A stretch of DNA of 64,000 nucleotides from Clostridium hydrogeniformans DSM 21757 (GTDB taxonomy: Bacteria; Bacillota; Clostridia; Clostridiales; Clostridiaceae), in contig NZ_KK366004.1 in the NCBI RefSeq assembly GCF_000686705.1, forward strand, positions 492,364 to 556,363, in the 5' to 3' direction. The notes under the pieces were generated by a model. That model did not search any database. It saw nothing but the letters and a program-made list of their open reading frames with translations, and had not been told where the DNA came from. This document shows positions 46,439 to 55,070 of the stretch, one piece after another; the stretch's first letter is position 1; each line of letters begins with the position of its first letter. Made by a program: the position numbers and the translations under genes.

Positions 46439-46624
46439 AAAAGAAGATTTTTATCTGATGGCTAGGAGCTGTAACATCCCCATCCTCTAAAAGGTGGGGG
46501 GGAACAGCTCCTAGCCCCTAGATTACCTCATATAACCTTCAGATGGTGGAAAGAACACACCATCTGAAGGTTATATGAGGTCTATAGGAGTTATATTTTG
46601 TACCTCTTATAAAAATCTTCTTTT
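46439..46624. repeat. 186-bp element with terminal inverted repeats and two internal hairpins
   Basis: Terminal inverted repeats AAAAGAAGATTTTTAT (46439-46454) / ATAAAAATCTTCTTTT (46609-46624). Inside are two strong stems: 13 bp (46460-46472 with 46504-46516), containing a CCCC/GGGG inner stem, and a perfect 24 bp (46525-46548 with 46558-46581). The whole folds as a clover-like structure. No coding frame. It fits a MITE-like element or a structured RNA; T runs for termination are absent after the internal stems. Confidence 0.75.
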
Positions 46625-46630
46625 ATATAT

Positions 46631-47437
46631 TTATATCTTCTCTCTTTTAGTTAGGCTATGAATAAGGAAGAATCCAATAATTAAAGATAAAAGACAATAT
46701 ACCATATTAATTCCTGTAGGCATTCCAGGGAATACAGCTACTAAGGAGCCAGAAACAAAGCCTAAAATTAACATATAGGTTTTGCTTGGATATTTATTAA
46801 GTAAGTTTTCAATTATTTTTGTTGTGATTAAGGTTCCTAAAATTACCCCTAAAGAAAGAGGAATTAAAAATGGAATATTTAAGGTGTTTATAGCATTTAA
46901 AGTAGTATCATACAAACCTAAGGTTAAAAGTAGGAATGAACCACTTATTCCAGGAAGTATCAAGGCCACAGCTATAATTATGCCAGCAAAAAAAAGAAAA
47001 ATCATACTAGATAATCCATTAGAAGTAGCTAAGGTAGATACAGCACTGGGTTTTAGAGACATTGCTATAACAAGAATAAATCCTAATAATGCAAAGGTAA
47101 AATCCTTATTATTTCTTTTTTCCTTAGTAGATTTTTTATATAATACTGGTATTCCGCCTAATATAATACCAATAAATAAAAAGCTCATTAAAAATGGGAA
47201 TTTAGATAAAGCACTTTCTAATATTCTACTAAATAATAAAAGAGCAGCAAATGCGCCGGCACCAATTTGAAGCAGAAAAATAGAAGACTTTTTCCAATTA
47301 TTAAAGAATGAGCTAATAGAATGTATTAAATCATCATAAACATTTAATACTATAGACATGGTACCACCACTGACTCCAGGTACTAAGGTAGCAATTCCAA
47401 TAGCCATGCCTTTTAAGAAATTATGTAATCCCTTCAT
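46631..47437 (-). CDS. DUF368 polyprenyl-phosphate transporter (PopT-like)
   Basis: A 268-residue membrane protein with about eight segments. The repeated signature MAIGIATLVPGVSGGTMSIV (about 11-30) and VALILPGISGSFLLLTLGLY (about 156-175) defines DUF368. Members of this family have been shown to recycle undecaprenyl phosphate across the membrane (PopT), for wall synthesis. RBS AGGAGG. Monocistronic. Confidence 0.9.
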   Translation of the reverse strand: MKGLHNFLKGMAIGIATLVPGVSGGTMSIVLNVYDDLIHSISSFFNNWKKSSIFLLQIGAGAFAALLLFSRILESALSKFPFLMSFLFIGIILGGIPVLYKKSTKEKRNNKDFTFALLGFILVIAMSLKPSAVSTLATSNGLSSMIFLFFAGIIIAVALILPGISGSFLLLTLGLYDTTLNAINTLNIPFLIPLSLGVILGTLITTKIIENLLNKYPSKTYMLILGFVSGSLVAVFPGMPTGINMVYCLLSLIIGFFLIHSLTKREKI

Positions 47438-47528
47438 GTAATCCTCCTAATATTAAAAACAAATTATATGGAATTATATAATATATAAGAGAACTTAACA
47501 AGAGATTTATTGTTAAATTTTATGTATA

Positions 47529-48590
47529 TTATTTTAACCATAAAGGAGGATCTTTTATATATGGCCTTATTTTATGAGTTTCTCTAAAAGAGTTTAAAAT
47601 GTTTTTAATAGCTTCCCTATTATTTTCAAAGGTTTTTATATTCTCCATATCTACTCCTTGAGAAAAAGGACAGCTACTTATACATATCCCGCAATCGGTT
47701 CCAAGACTTCTCCATCTGTCATAACAGTTCTCTTGATTAATCTGCCATCTTAAATCATTATTGATTAAAGTTTTATCTCCTTTTTCTATGGCTTTTCCAG
47801 GACAAACTATGCTACAATTTCTGCAAAGATTACAAAAATGGTCTAAGCCAAAGGTGTCCTTAGGATCTTGGTTAAGAGGCATATTAGTAGTTACAACTCC
47901 TAGTCTAACCCTAGAACCATATTTTCTGGTAGTTATAATACCATTTCTACCTATATCACCTATACCACCATCTAAAGCAACTAGAGGGGCCACAACTAAA
48001 TAATTAGCATCCATGTGATTACGAGCTTCGTAACCTAAAGACCTTATGTAATAGGAGATAATCATTCCAATAATGGATACATCCACATAAGCCTTTGAAG
48101 TTTCTATTATTTCTGATACCTGAGGTCCTCTATTTATCATATCTTTATCCATTTCTACAGCAAAGACAACTCCATAGGGATGCAGAGACTTAATTTCTTC
48201 ACCATAGCTATTATCTTGTCTTCCTCTATGAGAATAATAATGATAGTCCTTCATTTCTAATGTATTAGAAAGACAAGCTCCATAATGGATGGCAAGTCCT
48301 TTTAATCTTTTTGATATGGTATCCTTATTAACTTCAACCTTATCTCTAGAAGGAGTTTTTTCTGCTAAGCCATGAATATCCTGTAAAAACATAAAGGCAG
48401 CTTCTGCCATAGGGGAATTTATAGGATCATAAGACATTGTTCCAGGACTACATAAATTAGGCTTTTTTCTTATTTCATCATCTAGAGTTTTTTTATCCTT
48501 ATTTTTTTCGTAGTAATCTTCATATTGATAGGTACCCTCTTTATAATTCATTCGAGCAAACATAGTGTGACGCTCATCTATTCTGTTCAT
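47529..48590 (-). CDS. Reductive dehalogenase-like Fe-S protein
   Basis: About 353 residues. Two clustered 4Fe-4S motifs lie near the C-terminus (CNLCRNCSIVCPGKA, about 262-276, and CGICISSCPFSQG, about 313-325), after a nitroreductase-like corrinoid-binding type region, as in reductive dehalogenases and QueG. There is no Tat signal, so it is cytoplasmic and not a respiratory enzyme. Substrate unknown; B12 use is inferred from the family. The ATG at 48590 follows GGAGG; the frame from 48602 would place that inside. Confidence 0.8.
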   Translation of the reverse strand: MNRIDERHTMFARMNYKEGTYQYEDYYEKNKDKKTLDDEIRKKPNLCSPGTMSYDPINSPMAEAAFMFLQDIHGLAEKTPSRDKVEVNKDTISKRLKGLAIHYGACLSNTLEMKDYHYYSHRGRQDNSYGEEIKSLHPYGVVFAVEMDKDMINRGPQVSEIIETSKAYVDVSIIGMIISYYIRSLGYEARNHMDANYLVVAPLVALDGGIGDIGRNGIITTRKYGSRVRLGVVTTNMPLNQDPKDTFGLDHFCNLCRNCSIVCPGKAIEKGDKTLINNDLRWQINQENCYDRWRSLGTDCGICISSCPFSQGVDMENIKTFENNREAIKNILNSFRETHKIRPYIKDPPLWLK

Positions 48591-48809
48591 AAATACCTCC
48601 ATAACCTTATAGTATTACTATATATTATAATTATTTTAAATAGCTATTGTAAAGTATTGAAAAGGAACAGTTGTAACTATATACTTATATTAATATTTAT
48701 AGATGTAATTTTATAATAAGAGATAAGAACTTATTATTACATAAATTAATTTTTTAAGTTGAAAGATTATTCTTAATAAAATATTATAAGAAAAAGGAGA
48801 GGGGAAGGT

Positions 48810-49343
48810 ATGGATAATTTTAAGATAGCAACCTTTGCTGGAGGATGTTTCTGGTGTATTGTAGAAAAGTTTAAAAGCTATGAAGGAGTTTTAGATACAA
48901 GGGTAGGATATACAGGAGGGGATATAAGTAATCCTACATATAAGGAGGTAAAGTCTCAAGAAAGTGGACATTATGAAGCTATACAAATAGCTTATAATCC
49001 AGAAAAAATAGATTATGAAAAGCTTCTTTGGATATTTTGGACACAAATAGATCCAACAGATGACGGTGGACAGTTTATAGATAGAGGTTCCTCTTATAAA
49101 ACAGCTATATTTTATAGTAATGAAGAGGAAAAGTCCTTAGCAGAAAAAACTAAAAATCACATAGAGGAAAGTGGTGAATTTTCAAAACCTATAGTTACTA
49201 AGGTATTACCTTTAGGAGAATTTTATGATGCAGAGGATTATCATCAAGATTTCTTTATAAAGAATCCTATTGAATATGCAAAAGAAAGAAAAGAGTCAGG
49301 AAGAGATGAGTATATAAAAGAGCATTGGAAGAATTTTATATAA
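48810..49343 (+). CDS. msrA: Peptide methionine sulfoxide reductase MsrA
   Basis: A 177-residue MsrA with the catalytic motif FAGGCFWC (Cys about 13), YTGGDISNPTYKEV, SGHYEAIQIAYNP and YHQDFFIKNP. It repairs the S-epimer of oxidised methionine. RBS GGAGAGGGG. A hairpin terminator follows. Confidence 0.95.
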   Translation: MDNFKIATFAGGCFWCIVEKFKSYEGVLDTRVGYTGGDISNPTYKEVKSQESGHYEAIQIAYNPEKIDYEKLLWIFWTQIDPTDDGGQFIDRGSSYKTAIFYSNEEEKSLAEKTKNHIEESGEFSKPIVTKVLPLGEFYDAEDYHQDFFIKNPIEYAKERKESGRDEYIKEHWKNFI

Positions 49344-49352
49344 TATAATAAA

Positions 49353-49396
49353 AACACTATGATAAGCTATTTAATAATTTATCATAGTGGTTATTT
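49353..49396 (+). terminator. Terminator after msrA
   Basis: Arms AACACTATGATAA (49353-49365) and TTATCATAGTGGTT (49379-49392), one G-T pair, followed by ATTTAT. Confidence 0.65.
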
Positions 49397-49437
49397 ATGC
49401 AAGAATATAGTTTTAATTCTTTATAGTAATCAGTTTT

Positions 49438-49935
49438 TTAAGCATTTATTAAAAGGTTTTCAGAGTTTTCAAGAGATTCCCTTTGTTTTTCTTCTAAATA
49501 GGAACAAAGACTTTTAAATATCTTAATATCATGAATGGTAGATAAATACCTAAGATCTATTGTTATACCTGTATGATATTGGGTTATAAATTCCATATTA
49601 TAAAGTTCAGTTTCCTTAAAGCCTTCTCTTAAATCATATATGGAAGGGTAAAAGTTATGCCAATTATTTTCAAAGTATTTTGTTTTAGCAAAACATAGTC
49701 TATAAACTTGAAATACCATACCTAGGACAGTGGCTTTTGAGGCAAACTTCAATGAGAAGTAGTCTTGAGTTGGATACTTAGCCTCTATTTTCTCATAATA
49801 TAATCTATTATTTAAAGTAAGCCCATATTTATCTAGAACCTTACATTTTTCTTCTCCAAGATATTCCTTAAGAAATTTTTCTCGAAGAAGTGGATCCATA
49901 AGTTTAAGTTTTTCAAAGTCTAACACATATATCAC
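49438..49935 (-). CDS. Unrecognised protein, 165 residues
   Basis: A soluble mixed alpha/beta protein with no motif I recognise. It is rich in tyrosine and aromatic residues (YRLCFAKTKYFENNWHNFYP near residue 82-101). It has no signal peptide or membrane segment. RBS AAAGGG. It lies 100 bases downstream of the PPDK-regulator gene on the same strand and may be read with it. Confidence 0.65.
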   Translation of the reverse strand: MIYVLDFEKLKLMDPLLREKFLKEYLGEEKCKVLDKYGLTLNNRLYYEKIEAKYPTQDYFSLKFASKATVLGMVFQVYRLCFAKTKYFENNWHNFYPSIYDLREGFKETELYNMEFITQYHTGITIDLRYLSTIHDIKIFKSLCSYLEEKQRESLENSENLLINA

Positions 49936-50038
49936 CCTTTTCTATAAGTCTTATTTATATAGTAACTTAGAGATAAGGGTTAGTCTAATAGTTAATATGT
50001 ATAAAGTAATTACAAAGTATTACTAAAAACTATAATAT

Positions 50039-50836
50039 TTATTGATTAATATAATTCATAATAATTAAAGCTGTGTCTTCTAGTGCTCTATTAGTCACAT
50101 CAATAGACTTACAACCAAGTTTTTTTATTATTTTATCAGAAAAGTCAAATTCTTCTAGTATCCTGCCTTCATCAGCATAGGAGATAGACTTATGATATGT
50201 AGAGAATTTATCAAGTCTATGTTTTCTTATATCAATTAAGTTTAAAGGATTTATAGTAAGTCCAAAAACTTTACTTTTATCTATGGTAAATAGTTCTTCA
50301 GGTATAGGAACCTCAGGAACTAAGGGAATATTTATGGTTTTATATCCTTTGTTAGCAAGATATAGACTTAAGGGGGTTTTTGAAGTTCTAGAAAGACCAA
50401 CTAGTATTATATCAGCATTTTTAAGTCCTCTTAAGTCCTTAGAATCATCGTATTGAATAGCAAATTCCATTGCCTCTATCCTTTTAAAATAATCCTCATC
50501 CATTTTCCAAACAGCTCCAGGGTTATACACAGGAACACTTTTGGTTTTAGAACTTATTACATTCATAATAGGAGATAAAATATTTATAATTGTAATATTA
50601 TTTTCTATACAACGATTTATTAAAAATTCTCTAACTTCTGATAGTACAATTGTACATATAATCACAGTATTCTGAAAATCATCTAGGGACTTAAGAAAGT
50701 CTTCCACATCTTCAAAAGATTTTACATAGGGTACTCTTTTAACTTCTATATCTTCTTTGAATTGACTACAGGAGGCAAGAGCTACAAGTTCAGCAGTTTC
50801 TCCTATAGAATCTGATAGAGCATAAACCTTAATCAT
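50039..50836 (-). CDS. Pyruvate phosphate dikinase regulatory protein (DUF299)
   Basis: A 265-residue kinase/pyrophosphorylase of the PDRP/PpsR family. VYALSDSIGETAELVA at the start and the P-loop GLSRTSKTPLSLYLANKGYK (about 147-166) are diagnostic. It phosphorylates and dephosphorylates PPDK or PEP synthase on a threonine. No PPDK gene is within the window. RBS GAGGTGAT. Confidence 0.92.
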   Translation of the reverse strand: MIKVYALSDSIGETAELVALASCSQFKEDIEVKRVPYVKSFEDVEDFLKSLDDFQNTVIICTIVLSEVREFLINRCIENNITIINILSPIMNVISSKTKSVPVYNPGAVWKMDEDYFKRIEAMEFAIQYDDSKDLRGLKNADIILVGLSRTSKTPLSLYLANKGYKTINIPLVPEVPIPEELFTIDKSKVFGLTINPLNLIDIRKHRLDKFSTYHKSISYADEGRILEEFDFSDKIIKKLGCKSIDVTNRALEDTALIIMNYINQ

Positions 50837-51069
50837 AATATCACCTCAAGTTAATTTTATCATAAAATAAAAATACATTACTAATGATTTCTATAAGTAT
50901 AAGTAAATTATTATTCTTAACTTAGTGTATCCTATGATTTATAATTCTAATACTTTCTTTAGATTAAGAGTGAAGGTAAAAGATTCTAAAGATGTAAAAG
51001 TTTCTAGGGCAGTGAAGTAAAGTAGAATAAATATAACTTTACACAAAAAATAGTATTAAAATTATAATA

Positions 51070-51118
51070 TAAAAAATAGGATTCATAACTAAAAGATTTT
51101 TTAGTTATGAATCCTATT
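51070..51118 (-). terminator. Terminator after the class A PBP gene
   Basis: Perfect 20-bp arms (51075-51094, 51099-51118) and a T run on the minus strand (A rich at 51069-51076). Confidence 0.85.
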
Positions 51119-51128
51119 ATAAATTTTT

Positions 51129-53612
51129 TTAATTAGTCTTTTTTTTACCATCCCCTGGTGGAGTGACCTCGTTATTAGTTGGGGGCTTTGGTGTAGTTAC
51201 AGGTGGAGTAGTGGTATTTGGATCAGTAGGATTTGGATCTTTATTTTCTTCCTTATCCTTATCTTTATCCGAATCTTTATTTTCCTCAGGAACTACAGGA
51301 GCCACAGCTGTGTTATCTTGTTCTGTTGGAAGAACATATTTTTGATCCTGTAGGGTAACTGAAGGTTTATAATTTCTTGTAATGAAAACTCTACTTTCTA
51401 TTAAATCCTTAGTAGTATTTCCATTAGCAAGCTTTCCATTAGACTTATTTATCTTAGCTTCTACATGAGTATCACATAAAGAGGTTGGTTGAGTTCCATC
51501 TATAAACATTTCAGAATATACCCTTCCTCCTCTTGGATCTCTAGAGCATAGATTTGTAGCAAGTTTTCCAGAATCCTTACATACATCAACTCTTACTAAG
51601 CTAGAAGGTTCAGATAAATCTTTATAAGGTAAACCTTCATGAGCTTTTGCCATTATCTTTGACCAAATGGCTGCTGCATCTCCACTAGAGCCTTTAATAG
51701 GTCTTGAGAGATCATCACCAATCCAAACAGCTCCAGAATAATATGGGCTAAGTCCAGCAAACCATAAGTTTTTGTTGTCAGAAGATGTACCAGTTTTACC
51801 TGCTACAGGCATAGAACCCCACTTAGCTCTTCCACCAGTACCAGGAGGAGTTACAACCCCTTTAAGTAAATCATACATAATATAAGAGGCTTCTTTAGAA
51901 ATAAGTTGTTTTTCTTTTGGTTTTCCATCTAAAATTACTTTACCGTTTCTATCTTGAACCTCTGTGTAAAGCATAGGATCAATGTACTTACCTTCATTTC
52001 CGAAAGTACCATAGGCAGCGGATACCATTAGAGGGTTACCACCATCTAAGTCTTTATAAGAGTTATTAAATTCTCCTAGTGCTAGAGATGCAATACTTTC
52101 TTTAGAGTCCTTATTAATAATCAAACCGAACTTTTCTCCATAGGCACTACCAGTTGAAAGTCCTATCATGTCCTCGGCTTTAACTGCTATTGTATTTTGA
52201 GAACGCTGAAGACCTTCTCTAATAGTTAAATAACCTTTAAAGTCGTTTGTATCATAGTTTTTAACTTCGTATCTAGCATATTTTTTTGATACGGCATCAG
52301 ACAGCGGAGAATCCTCTAAAACTGTTGCTGCAGTACCTATTTTACTATCTATTAGTGGGGCATAAACAGTTAGAGGTTTTACAGCAGATCCTAAGGGTTT
52401 CAGATACTTATTAGAAGCACCTCTATTAAAGGATAAAGCAGGTTGATCTCCACGACCTCCAATAATAGTTTTAACTTGTCCTGTTGAGTAATCCATAACT
52501 GCTGCTGATACTTGAGGCTGAATTAAATTAGTCTTATCATCTTTTTTTCCATTTATTGATGTAAGGGATGAAGCCTTGTCAATAACCTCATGTTGAGCAT
52601 AGTTTTGAAGATTTCTATCCATGGTGGTATAAATCTTTAGTCCACCATAGTTTAACATTCTATCTACTTCTTTATCAGTATATCCATATTGAGTCTTTAA
52701 GTCTTTCTTTACCTGAGTCATAACAGGTCTTGAGAACCATTCAAAGTTTAACTTATCAGCATTTTGTTTTGGTGGGTTAAACTTTATTCCATTAGCTTCA
52801 ATGTCAGCTATGGTATTATTATATTCTTCTTCAGAAATCTTATTGAGTTCCTTCATTTTTCCAAGAACTAATTTTGTCTTATTTATATAAGGACTTGGAT
52901 CCTTCTTAGCACTAGGTGAGAAGGGATAAAATCTAGCAGGATTTTGAGTAACTCCAGCTATATAAGCACTTTCAACTAAGTTTAAGTCCTTAGCTGATTT
53001 GTTAAAGTACTGTTTAGCAGCAGCTTCAACCCCATTAGCTCTTCCACCTAGGTGTATTGTATTTAAATAAGCTTCAAGAATTTGTTCCTTAGTTAATGTT
53101 TTTTCAAGTTTTAAAGCCATGTACATTTCTTGTATTTTTCTTTTTAATGTTACTTCATTAGTTAACAATGTATTTTTAAGTAACTGCTGGGTTATAGTAG
53201 AAGCACCATGTAATCCACTTTGTCTTGTTATCTTATTTTTAATATCTATATATACAGCCCCTAGAACTCTTCTATAATCGAGTCCATTATGTGAGAAAAA
53301 CCTTTCATCTTCTATAGAAACAAAGGCATCTTTAAGATTTTGGGACATATCATTTATAGATATTATGGAACGTTTCTGTTCTGTAGGAACATAGTCCATA
53401 AATTCACCCTTATTATCATATAAGGTTGAATCTTCATTTAAGGATAAAAGAGCATTTATATCTAAAGGTGGTGCCGTTTTTACTATTGCGAAAGAGACTC
53501 CAGCAAGGGCTATACCAATAAGTAGTGTAAAAAATACAAAACCTAATAGTATCTTTTTCCATACCTTTGTGGGGCTGCCTTTCTTCTTACTTTGTTTTTT
53601 TCCTTTACCCAT
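51129..53612 (-). CDS. Class A penicillin-binding protein (PBP1A)
   Basis: An 827-residue bifunctional wall synthase. N-terminal basic stretch and TM (about 18-42), GT51 transglycosylase (about 70-250; EDERFFSHNGLDYRRVLGA, TQQLLKN), then transpeptidase (about 350-650) with SxxK (GSAVKPL), SxN (SQNTIAVK) and KTG (AGKTGTSSDN). The C-terminus is a low-complexity tail rich in Pro, Thr, Asn, Asp and Lys, typical of clostridial PBP1A. RBS AGGAGG. It polymerises and cross-links peptidoglycan. Confidence 0.94.
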   Translation of the reverse strand: MGKGKKQSKKKGSPTKVWKKILLGFVFFTLLIGIALAGVSFAIVKTAPPLDINALLSLNEDSTLYDNKGEFMDYVPTEQKRSIISINDMSQNLKDAFVSIEDERFFSHNGLDYRRVLGAVYIDIKNKITRQSGLHGASTITQQLLKNTLLTNEVTLKRKIQEMYMALKLEKTLTKEQILEAYLNTIHLGGRANGVEAAAKQYFNKSAKDLNLVESAYIAGVTQNPARFYPFSPSAKKDPSPYINKTKLVLGKMKELNKISEEEYNNTIADIEANGIKFNPPKQNADKLNFEWFSRPVMTQVKKDLKTQYGYTDKEVDRMLNYGGLKIYTTMDRNLQNYAQHEVIDKASSLTSINGKKDDKTNLIQPQVSAAVMDYSTGQVKTIIGGRGDQPALSFNRGASNKYLKPLGSAVKPLTVYAPLIDSKIGTAATVLEDSPLSDAVSKKYARYEVKNYDTNDFKGYLTIREGLQRSQNTIAVKAEDMIGLSTGSAYGEKFGLIINKDSKESIASLALGEFNNSYKDLDGGNPLMVSAAYGTFGNEGKYIDPMLYTEVQDRNGKVILDGKPKEKQLISKEASYIMYDLLKGVVTPPGTGGRAKWGSMPVAGKTGTSSDNKNLWFAGLSPYYSGAVWIGDDLSRPIKGSSGDAAAIWSKIMAKAHEGLPYKDLSEPSSLVRVDVCKDSGKLATNLCSRDPRGGRVYSEMFIDGTQPTSLCDTHVEAKINKSNGKLANGNTTKDLIESRVFITRNYKPSVTLQDQKYVLPTEQDNTAVAPVVPEENKDSDKDKDKEENKDPNPTDPNTTTPPVTTPKPPTNNEVTPPGDGKKKTN

Positions 53613-53731
53613 AGTTTCCTCCTAACTTTATTGGTTTTTAATTATAGCAAAATAAATTCATATTAAAATATTATATCATATTATAGCATATTAATAGAAT
53701 GATTAATTAAATTTTTGTAGGGGGAATTTAT

Positions 53732-54388
53732 GTGAAAAGGGTTAGAGTAAGTAAGGGTAAGATGATTTTTTTTACTATAGTTATAATAACTGTAATAATC
53801 TTCAATGTGACTATTTATCTCTTTGATAAAAAAGTTATGCCAAGGGTTATGATAATAGGAGATGCTGAAATGAGGGCTAAGTCTATTTTTATTCTTAATG
53901 ATAATATAAATAGAATATTTAAAGAAAAATTTAATTATGAGGATATAATAAAGGTCGAGAAGGATAGTGAAGGCAATATATCAATGATAAGAGCAGATAC
54001 TCTAAAGATGAATACCCTAGCAACAGAGGTTGCCTTAAATAGCCAAAAGGATTTGAGGGAAATTGGAGCTGTGGGAATAAAGATTCCCTTAGGTTATGTT
54101 CTAAATAATAACGTTATTGCAAATATTGGACCAGATATTAGTATAAAGATGCAACCAGTTGGAGATATTGAAACTACTTACACCTCAGAATTTGAAAGTG
54201 CTGGTATTAATCAAACTAGGCATAAGATATATTTAAATGTAAAGACTAAAGTTAAAGTAAATGTACCCTTAAAGACTAACGATTTAGAAATAGCTCATGA
54301 GATACCAATATGTGAGACTATTATAGTAGGAAAGATACCAAATACAAATTTTCAAATGGATAAATCCCAAGGGTTTAAAATTAATTAG
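53732..54388 (+). CDS. yunB: Sporulation protein YunB
   Basis: A 218-residue protein with an N-terminal TM (about 12-32) and an outside domain. SIFILNDNINRIFKEKFNYEDI-like region and AVGIKIPLGYVLNN match YunB, a mother-cell protein required for full spore formation in Bacillus. It starts at GTG after AGGGGGAA. A hairpin shared with the convergent hpt gene follows. Confidence 0.9.
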   Translation: MKRVRVSKGKMIFFTIVIITVIIFNVTIYLFDKKVMPRVMIIGDAEMRAKSIFILNDNINRIFKEKFNYEDIIKVEKDSEGNISMIRADTLKMNTLATEVALNSQKDLREIGAVGIKIPLGYVLNNNVIANIGPDISIKMQPVGDIETTYTSEFESAGINQTRHKIYLNVKTKVKVNVPLKTNDLEIAHEIPICETIIVGKIPNTNFQMDKSQGFKIN

Positions 54389-54414
54389 GGCAGTCTATTG
54401 ACTACCCTAATTAA
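54381..54414. terminator. Hairpin between yunB and hpt
   Basis: Arms TTAATTAGGGCAGTC (54381-54395) and GACTACCCTAATTAA (54400-54414), one mismatch, loop TATT, overlapping the yunB stop codon. The T run is weak on both strands. Confidence 0.6.
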
Positions 54415-54425
54415 ATATATGTACT

Positions 54426-54953
54426 TTAGTTATCTTCCCAGTTGAAAACATAAGGAATATTTCTATAGTAATCACCATAGTTTAGTCCATATCCAACAAC
54501 AAAAATATCTTCTATTTCAAAACAACAAAAATCAGGTTTTAAATCTACCTTTCTTCTTGAAGGTTTATCTAAAAGAACACAAGATTTAACTGATTTTGCA
54601 CCAAGGTTTTTAACATGGTTTATAACAAAATCCATAGTTATTCCAGTATCTACTATATCATCTACTATAAGAACATCTAAACCTTCTATATTGTCTGGGA
54701 TGTCGTTAACCACTTGAACTTTACCAGTAGATTCTTCTCCATGACCATAGCTTGAAGTTGTCATAAAGCCTATTTGAGTTTTAACATCTAAATTTCTAAC
54801 TAGGTCTGCAGTAAAAATAAAGCTTCCTCTTAATAAGGAAAGAACATAGACATTACGTCCTGAATATTCTTTAGAGAGTAATGCTCCAACCTCTTTTATT
54901 CTAGAACTAATTTCCTCTTCGTTTAATAAAATATTTACTTTTTTATCTTCCAT
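54426..54953 (-). CDS. hpt: Hypoxanthine phosphoribosyltransferase
   Basis: A 175-residue type I phosphoribosyltransferase with the PRPP loop VLIVDDIVDTGITMDFV (about 92-108) and YVLSLLRGSFIFTADLVR. It salvages hypoxanthine or guanine to IMP/GMP. RBS GGAGG. Monocistronic. Confidence 0.93.
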   Translation of the reverse strand: MEDKKVNILLNEEEISSRIKEVGALLSKEYSGRNVYVLSLLRGSFIFTADLVRNLDVKTQIGFMTTSSYGHGEESTGKVQVVNDIPDNIEGLDVLIVDDIVDTGITMDFVINHVKNLGAKSVKSCVLLDKPSRRKVDLKPDFCCFEIEDIFVVGYGLNYGDYYRNIPYVFNWEDN

Positions 54954-55070
54954 TGTTAGCCTCCATACCTACCATATTTACATTGTTGTAAATATGGTAT
55001 AAAATAATATGAAAGTTGTCAAGTATATTACGTTTTCAAGCCTATATTAAAAGAAAGGGAGGGCTTTATA

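Noticed and set aside
46782-47270. 162-codon plus-strand frame opposite the DUF368 gene
   Set aside because: Mirror of the hydrophobic minus-strand gene; begins inside it without an RBS.
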